Source of the DNA: Porticoccaceae bacterium
Lineage (GTDB): Bacteria; Pseudomonadota; Gammaproteobacteria; Pseudomonadales; Porticoccaceae
NCBI GenBank assembly: GCA_012960115.1
Contig: DUBX01000042.1
Span: forward strand, 85,364-149,363
Length of the DNA: 64,000 bases
Direction: 5' to 3'
Positions 10,849 through 22,892 of the stretch are shown piece after piece (within the stretch, counting starts at the first letter, position 1; every line of letters begins with the position of its first letter). A model generated the notes under the pieces. It searched no databases, was not told the origin of the DNA, and was given only the letters and a program-made list of their open reading frames with translations. The translations under genes were made by a program, and so were the position numbers.

Positions 10849-10884
10849 AGATTCACAAGGCCCCGGCGGGGCCCCTTTGAATCT
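10849..10884 (+). terminator. Hairpin between yidC and mnmE
   Basis: The arms AGATTCACAAGGCCCCG and CGGGGCCCCTTTGAATCT pair almost completely around a very short loop. A GC-rich core sits on an AT-rich base. There is no run of T after it, so it could be an attenuator, an RNA-processing or stability element, or a weak terminator limiting read-through into mnmE. Confidence 0.5.
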
Positions 10885-10898
10885 GGCATACTTTTAAT

Positions 10899-12260
10899 AT
10901 GTTTCAAAATAGCAAAGACACTATTGTCGCTATTGCCACCGCCGCTGGCCGAGGTGGGGTGGGCGTCGTTCGCCTTTCTGGTTCAGATGTTTTACCGTTT
11001 ATGAATAGCCTGATAGGTAAACCTTTACTCCCCAGAAGAGCAACCTACAGTGGGTTTTTCGATGCGGAAGGAGAAGCCATAGATGAAGGTGTGGCGCTGT
11101 ATTTCCCTGGGCCATCTTCATTTACCGGTGAAAGCATACTCGAACTCCAAGGGCACGGCGGTATGGTGGTCCTCGATCGGTTAGTGCAGCGCTGTGTGGA
11201 GTTGGGGGCTAGGGTGGCTCGTCCCGGAGAGTTTAGCGAGCGCGCTTTTTTTAATGACAAAATGGATTTAGCTCAAGCGGAAGCTATTGCTGATTTAATT
11301 GATGCGTCTTCTATCGAGGCCGCTAGGTCAGCAGTCCGGTCAATGCAGGGCGAATTTTCGCAGTTAGTAAACGAGTTGGTAGAGACAATGATTCAAGTGC
11401 GAATATTTGTCGAAGCGGCCATCGATTTCCCTGAAGAGGAGATAGACTTTCTCCAAGATAAGACGCTGGCGGTAAACCTCGACCTTCTTTGTAATGATTT
11501 AACAGAGGTGTTAGCGCAGGCTCAGCAGGGTGCAATACTGAGAGATGGCCTGACAGTGGTGTTAGCGGGTAAACCCAATGCCGGAAAGTCTAGCTTGTTA
11601 AATGCGCTGGCAGGCAATGATGCAGCCATAGTGACTTCTGTCCCGGGCACTACAAGAGATGTGTTGAGAGAGCGGATCACCCTAGGCGGATTACCGCTTA
11701 ATATTATCGACACCGCCGGCCTTCGCGAGAGCGATAACGAGATAGAGCAGGAGGGCGTGCGCCGAGCTTGGAAGGAAATAACTAGTGCTGATCAAGTACT
11801 ATTTGTAGCTGACGCCACAGACACTAGTAACCCCAAGTTGAAGGATTTGTGGCCTGAGTATTTTCAGCGAAACCTAGGCTCTACTCAGTCTGTTACCTTA
11901 CTGCTAAATAAAATTGATTTATCCGGCCATCGACCCGGCGTGATCGACGAGGCCACGCTCGCTATTTCAGTAAAAGATAAGAGTGGTTTTGACGCCCTCG
12001 CGTCACATCTTCAAGCAAAGGCGGGCTACCTAGGCCATGGGGAAGGGTTATTCTCTGCCCGGCGGCGCCATTTGGTCGCTCTTACCAATGCTCTAGCTTT
12101 TGTCCAAAATGGTATAGAGCAACTCAAAGGCGCCGGCGCCGGCGAATTACTGGCGGAAGACTTACGTCAGGCACAAAATGAATTGTCTGAGATTACCGGG
12201 CAATTTACGTCAGATGACCTTCTTGGCCGAATTTTTTCTTCTTTTTGCATAGGAAAGTGA
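10899..12260 (+). CDS. mnmE: tRNA modification GTPase MnmE (TrmE)
   Basis: This 453-residue GTPase is the partner of MnmG in wobble-U34 modification. The N-terminal tetrahydrofolate-binding domain starts DTIVAIATAAGRGGVGVVRLSG. The G domain is inserted in the helical domain, with P-loop GKPNAGKS at 224-231, followed by GTTRD, DTAGLRE and the NKID specificity motif. The C-terminal FCIGK carries the conserved Cys. Here mnmE lies directly upstream of the dnaA region and points toward dnaA, unlike pseudomonads, where the rpmH-to-mnmE block points away from it. Confidence 0.98.
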   Translation: MFQNSKDTIVAIATAAGRGGVGVVRLSGSDVLPFMNSLIGKPLLPRRATYSGFFDAEGEAIDEGVALYFPGPSSFTGESILELQGHGGMVVLDRLVQRCVELGARVARPGEFSERAFFNDKMDLAQAEAIADLIDASSIEAARSAVRSMQGEFSQLVNELVETMIQVRIFVEAAIDFPEEEIDFLQDKTLAVNLDLLCNDLTEVLAQAQQGAILRDGLTVVLAGKPNAGKSSLLNALAGNDAAIVTSVPGTTRDVLRERITLGGLPLNIIDTAGLRESDNEIEQEGVRRAWKEITSADQVLFVADATDTSNPKLKDLWPEYFQRNLGSTQSVTLLLNKIDLSGHRPGVIDEATLAISVKDKSGFDALASHLQAKAGYLGHGEGLFSARRRHLVALTNALAFVQNGIEQLKGAGAGELLAEDLRQAQNELSEITGQFTSDDLLGRIFSSFCIGK

Positions 12261-12355
12261 CTAGCAAACCACTTTAAGTCACGATAATTTTTTTGCAGGG
12301 TCCGGCTTCTCCTCGAATGGGAGGAAATAGGATATAAACACTGTTTTTTAACTGT

Positions 12356-12375
12356 ATATCCACAGGTTATCCACA
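12356..12375 (+). promoter_or_regulatory. Tandem DnaA boxes
   Basis: ATATCCACA (12356-12364, one mismatch) and TTATCCACA (12367-12375, perfect consensus TTATNCACA) lie in the same orientation, start to start 11 bases apart, about one helical turn. This spacing would place two DnaA molecules on the same face of the DNA. Confidence 0.75.
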
Positions 12376-12502
12376 ATTATTGGTCAATAAACAACCAAAT
12401 TTTATTTTTTTATTGTTGGTAGAAAAAAATATTGCATTTACTTAAGCTGTTGTTTTTTAATGTTTTATTTAGTTTTAGAAAATTCGTTTAGGTTTTTTTG
12501 GT

Positions 12503-12511
12503 TGTGGATAA
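12503..12511 (-). promoter_or_regulatory. DnaA box
   Basis: TGTGGATAA is the exact complement of TTATCCACA. It lies on the far side of the AT-rich stretch from the tandem boxes and faces them. Confidence 0.7.
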
Positions 12512-12697
12512 TCGTCGTTTTGTCATATACACTAAAGTTAGAACATCAAATAAATTTAATTGTTAAAGATCGACGGTCTTTTAACTTTGGTTGGGATAAA
12601 TTGATACCTAAATTACTCAAGAGACCCGCTGTTTTTTTTGTTGGGGTAACCTATGAAAACAGCCTTTCCGTTGTCTGCGTCACTACGGGTTTCAATC

Positions 12698-14116
12698 ATG
12701 GAATCTAATGTCGACACTATGGTGTGGGCCGAATGCCAGGCCATGCTCCGCAGCGAATTGCCAGAACAGCAATACAACACCTGGATACGTCCCCTCACCA
12801 TTCAGTCTGCAGAGGGAGCGGTTGATGTGCATTTATTGGCGCCGAATCGATTTATTGAAGATTGGGTTAAGAGTAAATTTCTATCTAGGATTGAGGAGTT
12901 GTTAGCTCAGTTGGGCGGCGGCAGATCGGTTAAAGTTGAGATAAAGGTGAGTAGAACAGATTTCAATGGTTTTCGTGGGGGCGCGGTGTTGGACCGAGTG
13001 TCGATTCCTGTAGCTGCGACAGCCCCAATAGAGCCTTATCGTGATAGTGTTGTAGCGGCGCCTGCGATCATTAAGTCTGCTGCTGAGAGGAGCTTAAAGA
13101 CCAACCTAAATCCAAATTTTACCTTTGACAGCTTTGTTGAAGGGAAGTCAAATCAGTTAGCATTTGCTGCGGCACGCCAGGTTTCTGAGAACCCAGGCGG
13201 TTCCTACAATCCACTTTTCATTTATGGTGGGGTTGGGCTTGGTAAAACGCATTTAATGCATGCGGTAGGCCATGCCATGAGAGCAAACAACCCAGAGGCA
13301 AAGATCGTCTATTTGCATTCTGAGCGATTTGTTGCGGACATGGTTAAGGCACTACAGCTAAAGGCTATCGATGAGTTTAAGCAGTTCTACCGCTCGGTGG
13401 ATGCGTTGTTAATTGATGATATTCAGTTTTTTTCTGGCAAAGAGCGCTCTCAAGAGGAGTTTTTCCATACGTACAATGCTTTATTGGAGGGCGGGCAGCA
13501 GATGATTTTGACCTGTGACCGATACCCCAAAGAGATAGATGGTGTGGAGGAGCGCTTGAAGTCTAGGTTTGGTTGGGGCCTAACTGTTGCTGTCGAGCCC
13601 CCAGAGCTTGAGACCCGTGCTGCTATTTTGATTAACAAGGCGGAGCAGACAGGTATGGCGTTGTCTAAGGATGCTGCGTTCTTTATAGCCCAGAGGATTC
13701 GCTCGAATGTGAGAGAGTTGGAGGGTGCTTTAAAGCGAGTCATGGCGCATGCGCAGTTTACTGGCCGAGCAATAGATATTGATTTAATTCGTGAATCCCT
13801 GAAAGACTTATTGGCACTTCAGGATAAGCTCGTTACCATAGATAATATCCAACGGGTGGTGGCGGATTACTACAAGCTTAAAATGTCGGACATGCTCTCG
13901 AAGAGGCGCAGTCGTTCGGTAGCGCGGCCTAGGCAGGTTGCCATGGCGCTTGCGAAAGAATTGACGAGTCATAGCTTGCCTGAAATTGGCGAGTCATTTG
14001 GCGGTAGAGACCACACAACGGTATTGCATGCTTGTCGCAAGGTTAGAGAATTGGAGAGCGTGGACAGAGAGGTGCAGAGAGACCTGAAAAATCTGTACAG
14101 AGCCTTATCCACTTAA
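12698..14116 (+). CDS. dnaA: Chromosomal replication initiator DnaA
   Basis: DnaA binds DnaA boxes and opens oriC. Domain I starts near [20 protein letters not shown]. The AAA+ domain has Walker A GGVGLGKT at about 177-184 and Walker [10 protein letters not shown]. The C-terminal DNA-binding domain carries the signature [11 protein letters not shown] near 435-445. I chose ATG 12698 because it puts the conserved Trp at the usual distance from the N-terminus. ATG 12653, preceded by GGGGT, would add [15 protein letters not shown], which is not typical. The upstream boxes suggest autoregulation. dnaN follows 44 bases later. Confidence 0.98.
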   Translation: MESNVDTMVWAECQAMLRSELPEQQYNTWIRPLTIQSAEGAVDVHLLAPNRFIEDWVKSKFLSRIEELLAQLGGGRSVKVEIKVSRTDFNGFRGGAVLDRVSIPVAATAPIEPYRDSVVAAPAIIKSAAERSLKTNLNPNFTFDSFVEGKSNQLAFAAARQVSENPGGSYNPLFIYGGVGLGKTHLMHAVGHAMRANNPEAKIVYLHSERFVADMVKALQLKAIDEFKQFYRSVDALLIDDIQFFSGKERSQEEFFHTYNALLEGGQQMILTCDRYPKEIDGVEERLKSRFGWGLTVAVEPPELETRAAILINKAEQTGMALSKDAAFFIAQRIRSNVRELEGALKRVMAHAQFTGRAIDIDLIRESLKDLLALQDKLVTIDNIQRVVADYYKLKMSDMLSKRRSRSVARPRQVAMALAKELTSHSLPEIGESFGGRDHTTVLHACRKVRELESVDREVQRDLKNLYRALST

Positions 14117-14160
14117 ACCTTAGCAAAGAACATAAATAAAGTTGGAGATAGTACAATATT

Positions 14161-15258
14161 ATGAAATTTAGCTTATCGCGTGAAGCTTTCCTTAAGCCTT
14201 TGCAGCTTGTAGTGGGTGTTGTCGAGCGACGACAGACATTACCGATCTTATCTAACGTGCTGTTAAGCTTAGAAAATGGTCGGTTGTCAATGACGGGCAC
14301 TGATCTTGAGGTCGAAGTCATCGGCTTTAGCGATAGCGGCCCCGAGGGTGAGGATGGCGAGGTAACAGTATCTGCTCGTAAGTTGGTTGATATTTGCCGG
14401 TCACTCCCGGATGGAGCGCAACTTAACTTTTCTAGTGGCGAAGGCAAGGCGACGCTTATAAGTGGAAGAAGTAAATTCACCCTAGCCACGCTGCCGGCCA
14501 ATGAGTTTCCGTCAGTGGATGAAGGAGAAAAGAGAATAGAGTTTGTGGTGAAGGGCTCTGTTCTTAAGAGCTTAATCGAAGCGACCTCGTTTTCTATGGC
14601 TCAACAAGATGTCCGGTATTATCTAAATGGGATGCTCTGGGAGCTAACCAACAACAATCTTAGAGCTGTGGCGACAGATGGCCACCGAATGGCGCTTTGC
14701 GATGGCGCTTGCGACGTCTCGGTTGAAGAGACAATCTCAGCTATTCTGCCGCGCAAAGGAATTATAGAGCTATCTCGGCTGCTGGGTGAACATGAAGTTA
14801 GCGTTGCTATGGGATCAAACCATATTCGGGTTACCGGCGAGGACTATTGCTTCACGTCTAAGCTAGTCGATGGCGCCTACCCTGACTATGATCGCGTGCT
14901 ACCTAAGGGTGGGGATAAAGAGGTCGTCGGCGATAGGGCTGAACTTAAGCAAGCGTTTGGGCGCGCGGCTATCCTGTCGAATGAGAAGTACCGTGGGGTT
15001 CGTATTTCACTGTCGAGTGGTTCGATTAAGATGGTTGCCAATAACCCTGAGCAGGAAGAAGCCGAAGAAGAGGTTTCTGTGAATTACTCCGGAGAAGATC
15101 TTGAGATTGGGTTTAATGTTAGCTATCTCCTTGATGTGCTGAATGTTATTTCAAGTCCTGAGGTGCGCATTACACTGTCTGATTCCAATAGTAGCGCCCT
15201 TGTTAGTGGCGCAGCAGGCAGTCGCGCTGTTTATGTCGTTATGCCAATGCGTCTCTAG
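14161..15258 (+). CDS. dnaN: DNA polymerase III sliding clamp (beta subunit)
   Basis: The 365-residue protein has the three repeated clamp domains and matches the usual length (366 in E. coli). The start MKFSLSREAFLKPLQLVVGV and the segments RRQTLPILSNVLL and VATDGHRMALC are diagnostic, and the C-terminus ends YVVMPMRL, the conserved tail that forms part of the partner-binding pocket. The dimer ring tethers polymerase III and other repair proteins to DNA. It lies in the dnaA-dnaN-recF-gyrB cluster on the leading strand. Confidence 0.98.
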   Translation: MKFSLSREAFLKPLQLVVGVVERRQTLPILSNVLLSLENGRLSMTGTDLEVEVIGFSDSGPEGEDGEVTVSARKLVDICRSLPDGAQLNFSSGEGKATLISGRSKFTLATLPANEFPSVDEGEKRIEFVVKGSVLKSLIEATSFSMAQQDVRYYLNGMLWELTNNNLRAVATDGHRMALCDGACDVSVEETISAILPRKGIIELSRLLGEHEVSVAMGSNHIRVTGEDYCFTSKLVDGAYPDYDRVLPKGGDKEVVGDRAELKQAFGRAAILSNEKYRGVRISLSSGSIKMVANNPEQEEAEEEVSVNYSGEDLEIGFNVSYLLDVLNVISSPEVRITLSDSNSSALVSGAAGSRAVYVVMPMRL

Positions 15259-15289
15259 TTCGGGATCATGTGGTCGAAAATGAGCACTC

Positions 15290-16393
15290 ATGTATCTCTC
15301 AAGCATTGACATACTCCAAGTACGAAACCTCAAAAGCCTTCAGTTGGAGTGTCATCCGACTATCAACGTCATTTATGGCGCTAACGGTAGTGGCAAGACT
15401 AGCATTCTAGAGGCTATTTATCTTTTGGGTCGTGGTCGCTCCTTTAAGCATCGCGATTTGCGCTTGGTGGTAAATCATGAGTCTGAAGAGTTGGTGGTCT
15501 CAGCGCAGCTGGAGCGTCAGACATCTAGCGGCAGCCACCGGTTAGGAGTAAGGCGCACGTCTAAGGGTCTTTTTGAAGCTCGTCTTGACGGTAGGGCGCT
15601 ACAGTCGGCAGTTCAGCTTGTCGAGGAGCTTCCTTTGCAGCTAATAGATGCCCACAGCTTTAACTTGTTAGAAGGCGGCGCCCTTCAAAGAAGGCAATTT
15701 TTAGATTGGGGAGTGTTCCACGTGGAACATTCGTACACTGATCTGTGGCGGCGTTTTCAAAAAGCATTAAAACAGCGAAATCAACTACTTCGTCATGGTA
15801 GAATAGACGAAGACTCGTTGCGTGCCTGGACGGCCGAGCTGATACCGCTGAGTGAGGAGATTACGCGTCATCGCAGAGCCTATCTCGAAGGGTTGGTGGG
15901 GCATGTTGAGGCTGTTTCGAAAGAGCTTGATGGTCTAGGAGAGCTAAGTTTTGATTATTATCAGGGGTGGTCTGATGAGTCAGAGCTTGCAGATGTGATG
16001 GTGGCAGATCAGGCGAGGGACTTTGCATTGGGGACTACGAGCCACGGAGCCCACAAGGCTGATATGAAGATCAAGGTAGATGGGGTGTTGGCATCAGAAC
16101 GCCTGTCCCGAGGCCAGATCAAGCTGCTTGTTTATGCGTTAAAGCTAGCTCAGGCTACCTTTTATCGGGAGAAGACGGGGGAGTCGTGCTTGTTTTTGCT
16201 GGACGATTTGCCGGCGGAGCTGGATTACCTTCACCGTCAGCAGGTTGTGGGGTTTTTAAAAGGTTTGGATTGTCAGGTATTTATGACGGGCGTCGATAAG
16301 AGAGATTTTCAGGTGTTGGTTGAAGGGACGGCGCACCATATGTTCCATGTGGAACATGGGGTTACTACAAAAAGCGAGATAACGGGAAGCTAA
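15290..16393 (+). CDS. recF: DNA replication and repair protein RecF
   Basis: This 367-residue SMC-like ATPase helps load RecA at single-strand gaps through RecOR. The Walker A box GANGSGKTS is at residues 30-38. The ABC-type signature is in ERLSRGQIKLL, and Walker B is CLFLLDDLPAELD. The gene contains two parS-like palindromes, both read in the same frame as Phe-His-Val-Glu-His, at about residues 142-147 and near the C-terminus. The second lies within the variable C-terminal tail (HHMFHVEHGV). gyrB follows after 6 bases. Confidence 0.97.
   Translation: MYLSSIDILQVRNLKSLQLECHPTINVIYGANGSGKTSILEAIYLLGRGRSFKHRDLRLVVNHESEELVVSAQLERQTSSGSHRLGVRRTSKGLFEARLDGRALQSAVQLVEELPLQLIDAHSFNLLEGGALQRRQFLDWGVFHVEHSYTDLWRRFQKALKQRNQLLRHGRIDEDSLRAWTAELIPLSEEITRHRRAYLEGLVGHVEAVSKELDGLGELSFDYYQGWSDESELADVMVADQARDFALGTTSHGAHKADMKIKVDGVLASERLSRGQIKLLVYALKLAQATFYREKTGESCLFLLDDLPAELDYLHRQQVVGFLKGLDCQVFMTGVDKRDFQVLVEGTAHHMFHVEHGVTTKSEITGS
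15714..15729. promoter_or_regulatory. parS centromere site, perfect
   Basis: TGTTCCACGTGGAACA is a perfect 16-base palindrome and the same sequence as the pseudomonad parS consensus. It lies inside recF, about 11 kb from parB, and is probably a ParB nucleation site for origin segregation. Confidence 0.9.
16341..16356. promoter_or_regulatory. parS centromere site, one mismatch
   Basis: TGTTCCATGTGGAACA differs from the perfect site at 15714 by one central base, which breaks the palindrome at one position. It lies at the 3' end of recF, 627 bases from the first site. Near-consensus parS sites of this kind often still bind ParB. Confidence 0.75.
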
Positions 16394-18814
<2,421 letters not shown>

Positions 18815-18847
18815 TGCCGTCTTGGGATGAAAAGTGAGGCCGCTGTG

Positions 18848-19585
18848 CTATTTAAGTGAGCGGTCAATCCAGGAGTGCGCCATTTCAGTCACTTCGCGCG
18901 CGCTATTGTTAGAGGTGCTAAGTGCTGGCCCAATGTTTAAGCGTATGATCCCGGGATATTTGAGGAAACCGTGTAAAGTCCAGTGCTCACCTGCATTGTG
19001 AGACACCGGGATAACGGGCACTCCAGCTCGCGCGGCTAGAGCCGCGCCGCCAGTTTTAAACTTCCCTAATGCCCCTGGCGGCATTCGAGTACCCTCTGGA
19101 TAAATAACAACTTTGACCCCTTCTTCTAGCATCAGCGCGCCCTGCTTAAAGATGTGGCGAATGGCAGAAGCGGGGTTGGATCTTTTGATAGCAATGGGAC
19201 GCAAAAGGGCTAAAGACCAGCCGAAAACGGGAATCCAAAGCAGCTCGCGCTTCAATACAAAGTTCACTGGTTGTAGTAACCATTGCAGGTAGTATGATTC
19301 CCAGGAACTTTGATGGTTACATAAAATAACGCAGGGCCCGGGAGGGATGTTTTCACGGCCGGTGATCCTAACCTTAATATCACAGGTTACGCGGAGCCAA
19401 AATAGCAACAAAACATTGCCAGTTGCTGCCACTGCCTGCAGCTGCTTAGCTGGAAGGAAGCAGGCTGCGCAGCAGGCCAAGCCGAAGATCAGAGCAACGA
19501 CAATAAACCCTATATAGAACACGCATGCACGCAGAAGAAGCAAAATCCTTTGGAGGGCGCCTAGAATCTCGCGCATACCGATCAT
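18848..19585 (-). CDS. 1-acyl-sn-glycerol-3-phosphate acyltransferase (PlsC family)
   Basis: This 245-residue inner-membrane acyltransferase probably makes phosphatidic acid from lysophosphatidic acid. An N-terminal hydrophobic region (about 15-70) is followed by the acyltransferase motifs: HQSSWE at 91-96 (an HX4E version of the usual HX4D box), a GWSLALLRPIAIKR segment and YPEGTR at 162-167. HX4E with Trp occurs in some PlsC-like lines. Its stop and start zones touch glyS: the gene begins 4 bases inside the glyS 3' end, so it is probably co-transcribed with glyQS. Substrate specificity cannot be read from sequence. Confidence 0.88.
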   Translation of the reverse strand: MIGMREILGALQRILLLLRACVFYIGFIVVALIFGLACCAACFLPAKQLQAVAATGNVLLLFWLRVTCDIKVRITGRENIPPGPCVILCNHQSSWESYYLQWLLQPVNFVLKRELLWIPVFGWSLALLRPIAIKRSNPASAIRHIFKQGALMLEEGVKVVIYPEGTRMPPGALGKFKTGGAALAARAGVPVIPVSHNAGEHWTLHGFLKYPGIIRLNIGPALSTSNNSAREVTEMAHSWIDRSLK

Positions 19586-21666
19586 TTGCCGGTGACTAGC
19601 TGTGAAATATCAGCGACGTTAAGAAATAAATCTCGCAGTCTTTTGAGTAGGCTTAGGCGATTTTCACGCAGGGTGGTGTCATCTGACATCACCAAAACCT
19701 CATCAAAAAAGCGATCGACGGGCGCCCGCAGTGAAGAAAGATCCTGCAGCAACGTATTGTAATCTCGGGACGCCAATAGAGGCTTGCAGCTCTTTTCAAG
19801 CGCTCTGATCGTATGGGCCAGACTTTTTTCAGCTGACTCAACGAGCAAAGCTTGGGTTAGAGGCTCCGGCATGCGCGTGCCGAGCTGCTTTGCCAAAATA
19901 TTAGACACTCTTTTGTTGGCTGAAGAGAGAGCGTCAGCCTCCGGCAGTAGACAGAATTGAGCGACGGCTTTTATTCGAGCATCAATGTCCAGTGGGTTAG
20001 TAAAGCCGAGAGTGGAAACGGACAAAAAAACCTCGGCGCTGACGCCCTCATCACGGTACCAGGATCTAAAGCGCTCTAATACGTATGTAAGTACTTGCTT
20101 GCATGTTTTGTCTAGGCTGGATGGTTCTAAGCTAAAGTTCGCTGCAGCAAGAGAGATTGCCACTGGGAGATCAATGTTAATTTTTCTATCTAAAATAATA
20201 CGTAAAATTCCGAGACTAGCGCGTCTTAGCGCAAAAGGGTCCCGAGATCCGGAAGGTGGTTGCCCTATGCTAAAGATACCAACCAGGGTATCTAGTTTGT
20301 CAGCAAGGGACAAAGTCGTCCCGAGGGTATTAGTTGGAATTTTGTCGCCAGAAAAGCGCGGTAAATACTGTTGCAGTAGAGCTTCCGCTACATCCTGCTC
20401 TTCGCCATCATGAACAGCGTAATAACGGCCCATTACGCCTTGCAGGTCGGCAAATTCACCCACCATGTCTGTTACTAAATCGGACTTACACAGTTCGCCC
20501 GCTCGGCCCGCTAACGTAGCATCTGCACCAGTAAAGGAGGCCAATTGTGAGCAAAGGCACGACACCCGGACTGTTTTATCGAAGACAGAACCCAGCTTAT
20601 CTTGAAAAACTACCTTTTTTAAGGATTCTCTGCGTTGCTCAAGCGACACAAGCCGATCGTTCCGGTAAAAGAATGCCGCGTCGGCCAACCGCGGACGAAT
20701 GACACGCTCATTTCCAGCGATCACTTGCGATGTATCGCTACTTTCAATATTGGCCACCGTGATAAACGCAGGTAACAACTGATCATTATCATCAATCAGG
20801 TGGAAATACTTTTGATGCTCTCTCATCGAAGAGATAAGCGCCTCGGAGGGAACCTCCAAAAAATGCTCATCAAAACGCCCCATCAAAGGCACGGGCCACT
20901 CGACCAAAGCACACACTTCATCTAATAAGGCATCGTCAAGGACCGCGGATCCATTAATCGTTTTAGCTAAACTCGCGACACCCTTGCGAATAATATCCCG
21001 CCGATCAGCGAAGCAAGCGATCACAAAATTATCCTTTAACTGTTGCTCATAGCTCCGAGGTGTCTTGATCGTGATATCGCCTGAACCATGGAAGCGGTGA
21101 CCCTGACTCACATTGCTTGACGTAATTCCCAAAATTGATTCTTCGCAGGTTTTCCCGTCAAACAGCAAGACGGCCCACTGTACCGGGCGGACAAACAGCT
21201 CTTTACTGCTTCCCCAGCTCATCCGCTTTGCGATGGGCAGCCCTAGCAAGGCAGCATTAATAAGTTCCGAAAGAAGGGAGGCGGTTGATTTTCCCGCTTC
21301 GGTTTTGCGAACACAAAGCTTTTCTTGTTTACCGTCATGTTCGACATTGCTTGCGAGCTCAGATAGAGCCAAATTATTTTTTGTGGCGAAAGCTTGTGCA
21401 GCCTTCGTCGGCGACCCATTGCTATCAAAAGCAACTTTAGTAGGCGGCCCCCAATTTACGACGTCATTATCCGGAGCCTTTACATCTAAGTTTCGCACCA
21501 GCACAGCAAGCCGGCGAGGCGCGGCAAAAGAAGAGACTTCACCGAACGCAAGGTTAGCACTATCAAAGCCTTTTAAGAGCCCGGAGGTTAGCGCATCCGA
21601 TAGACTTAGCAGTGCCTTTGGTGGTAACTCTTCGGTACCTAGCTCAAATAGGAAATCGCTACTCAC
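19582..21666 (-). CDS. glyS: Glycyl-tRNA synthetase beta subunit
   Basis: The 694-residue product is the beta subunit of the tetrameric alpha2beta2 glycyl-tRNA synthetase. It begins [20 protein letters not shown], the family hallmark, and carries [19 protein letters not shown] and the HD-type segment with [29 protein letters not shown]. The C-terminal anticodon-binding domain ends near DVSQ-like residues ([12 protein letters not shown]). It overlaps the end of glyQ by 4 bases and the start of the downstream acyltransferase by 4 bases. Length is typical. Confidence 0.98.
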   Translation of the reverse strand: MSSDFLFELGTEELPPKALLSLSDALTSGLLKGFDSANLAFGEVSSFAAPRRLAVLVRNLDVKAPDNDVVNWGPPTKVAFDSNGSPTKAAQAFATKNNLALSELASNVEHDGKQEKLCVRKTEAGKSTASLLSELINAALLGLPIAKRMSWGSSKELFVRPVQWAVLLFDGKTCEESILGITSSNVSQGHRFHGSGDITIKTPRSYEQQLKDNFVIACFADRRDIIRKGVASLAKTINGSAVLDDALLDEVCALVEWPVPLMGRFDEHFLEVPSEALISSMREHQKYFHLIDDNDQLLPAFITVANIESSDTSQVIAGNERVIRPRLADAAFFYRNDRLVSLEQRRESLKKVVFQDKLGSVFDKTVRVSCLCSQLASFTGADATLAGRAGELCKSDLVTDMVGEFADLQGVMGRYYAVHDGEEQDVAEALLQQYLPRFSGDKIPTNTLGTTLSLADKLDTLVGIFSIGQPPSGSRDPFALRRASLGILRIILDRKINIDLPVAISLAAANFSLEPSSLDKTCKQVLTYVLERFRSWYRDEGVSAEVFLSVSTLGFTNPLDIDARIKAVAQFCLLPEADALSSANKRVSNILAKQLGTRMPEPLTQALLVESAEKSLAHTIRALEKSCKPLLASRDYNTLLQDLSSLRAPVDRFFDEVLVMSDDTTLRENRLSLLKRLRDLFLNVADISQLVTGK

Positions 21667-22613
21667 TTTGGCCCTCCTGCATGACGAGCTAGAACTTCGG
21701 CTGCAATTGAGGGTTCTGCCAATGGAAAGCCTGCCGCTAGCCGAGACTCAAAGTAACCCTGTGCTACGCCTCTTGCCAGGGTGCGAACGCGCAAAATAAA
21801 GCGCTGACGTTCTGTTACTGAAATGGCCTTGCGAGCATCAAGCAGGTTAAATGTATGGGACGCCTTCATCACCATTTCATAAGCGGGCAGAGGCAGGCCC
21901 TTCTTAGTTATACGCTGACAGTCCTTTTCATACTGATCAAAGCTCTCAAACAGAAACGGAACGTCCGCATGCTCAAAATTATAGGTCGACATCTCAATTT
22001 CACTTTGTAAGAAAACATCTCCATAGCTAACGTCGCCCTGCGGGCCATGCGCCCAAACTAGATCATAAATACTATCAACCCCCTGTAGGTACATAGCAAT
22101 ACGCTCTAGACCATAGGTGATTTCGCCAGTGACTGGATAGCACTCAAGACCACCAACCTGTTGAAAATAGGTAAACTGAGACACCTCCATTCCATTCAGC
22201 CAGACCTCCCAACCTAAGCCCCAAGCCCCAAGCGTTGGCGATTCCCAGTTGTCTTCAACAAAGCGAACGTCATGGACTAAGGTATCCAACCCAAGCTCTC
22301 TCAGGGACCCCAGATAGAGTTCTTGAAAGTCTTTAGGAGAAGGCTTCATTACCACTTGAAACTGGTAATAGTGCTGAAGCCGATTTGGATTTTCACCATA
22401 ACGGCCATCGGTAGGCCGCCTTGATGGCTGAACATAGGCGCTATTCCAGTTTTCCGGCCCGATCGAGCGCAAAAATGTTGCGGGATGAAAGGTACCCGCA
22501 CCAACTTCCATATCAAGAGGCTGCATAACCAAACAGCCTTTTCCTGCCCAGTAACTTTGGAGTCTGGAAATTAAATCCTGAAAAGTATCAGGCGGCGCAC
22601 TGAGTTTGGCCAC
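21663..22613 (-). CDS. glyQ: Glycyl-tRNA synthetase alpha subunit
   Basis: The catalytic alpha subunit carries the class II core: [40 protein letters not shown] and [20 protein letters not shown]. An upstream ATG at 22643 is possible, but the conserved protein begins close to the GTG at 22613 ([14 protein letters not shown]), which has GGTGA about 8 bases before it, so I use GTG. It overlaps glyS by 4 bases. About 315 residues from GTG is close to the usual length. Confidence 0.97.
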   Translation of the reverse strand: MAKLSAPPDTFQDLISRLQSYWAGKGCLVMQPLDMEVGAGTFHPATFLRSIGPENWNSAYVQPSRRPTDGRYGENPNRLQHYYQFQVVMKPSPKDFQELYLGSLRELGLDTLVHDVRFVEDNWESPTLGAWGLGWEVWLNGMEVSQFTYFQQVGGLECYPVTGEITYGLERIAMYLQGVDSIYDLVWAHGPQGDVSYGDVFLQSEIEMSTYNFEHADVPFLFESFDQYEKDCQRITKKGLPLPAYEMVMKASHTFNLLDARKAISVTERQRFILRVRTLARGVAQGYFESRLAAGFPLAEPSIAAEVLARHAGGPK

Positions 22614-22892
22614 AACATTCACCCACGGTAATAAAATGTTCAATCAAGCCGCAATTATAAAGCCGCACCACGATAAAGATAGGGGATAAGTGCCGCAAAG
22701 GGATTAATAAGGTGGCTTGCATCATCAGGCAGTAGATATAATGCAGGTAACAATGGTTAAATATATCAAGGGTATTGTCGTAATAGATGGATAAAAGAGT
22801 GCACCCCAAACTACAGGAACCGGCGGTATTGTCTGTTCTTGGCGTGCGTTGCGGTTACCACCACCCGTGAAAACAACTAAAGATAGGAAATA

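Larger units (their letters stand above)
12261..12697. other. Candidate oriC and dnaA control region
   Basis: The 437-base gap between mnmE and dnaA has two perfect DnaA boxes (TTATCCACA at 12367-12375 and its complement at 12503-12511) and one near-perfect box (12356-12364). They flank a stretch of A/T runs (about 12390-12480) that could serve as the unwinding element. Closer to dnaA is a nested inverted repeat (GTTAAAGA at 12562-12569 with TCTTTTAAC at 12577-12585, framed by AAAGTTA and TAACTTT). The boxes could equally serve dnaA autoregulation. I see no real ORF here. Confidence 0.6.

Noticed and set aside
12131-12150. GC-rich palindromic repeat in the mnmE 3' part
   Set aside because: It lies in well-conserved coding sequence (Gly-Ala repeats) and needs no separate explanation.
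12460-12708. An 82-codon plus-strand ORF between mnmE and dnaA
   Set aside because: It is rich in Phe, Leu and Val from the A/T-rich origin sequence and overlaps the dnaA 5' end and the DnaA box; it shows no protein family pattern.
21113-21799. A 228-codon plus-strand ORF over glyS and glyQ
   Set aside because: Long, but antisense to two certain genes; the Ser/Leu/Arg-rich product has no family pattern.
22789-22872. A 27-codon ORF just before the LpxL-like gene
   Set aside because: Too short, no clear ribosome-binding site and no recognisable pattern; the region is more likely leader sequence.
22644-22892. Gap before the LpxL-like gene searched for a tRNA or other RNA gene
   Set aside because: I found no T-loop or acceptor-stem pattern; nothing supportable is seen.
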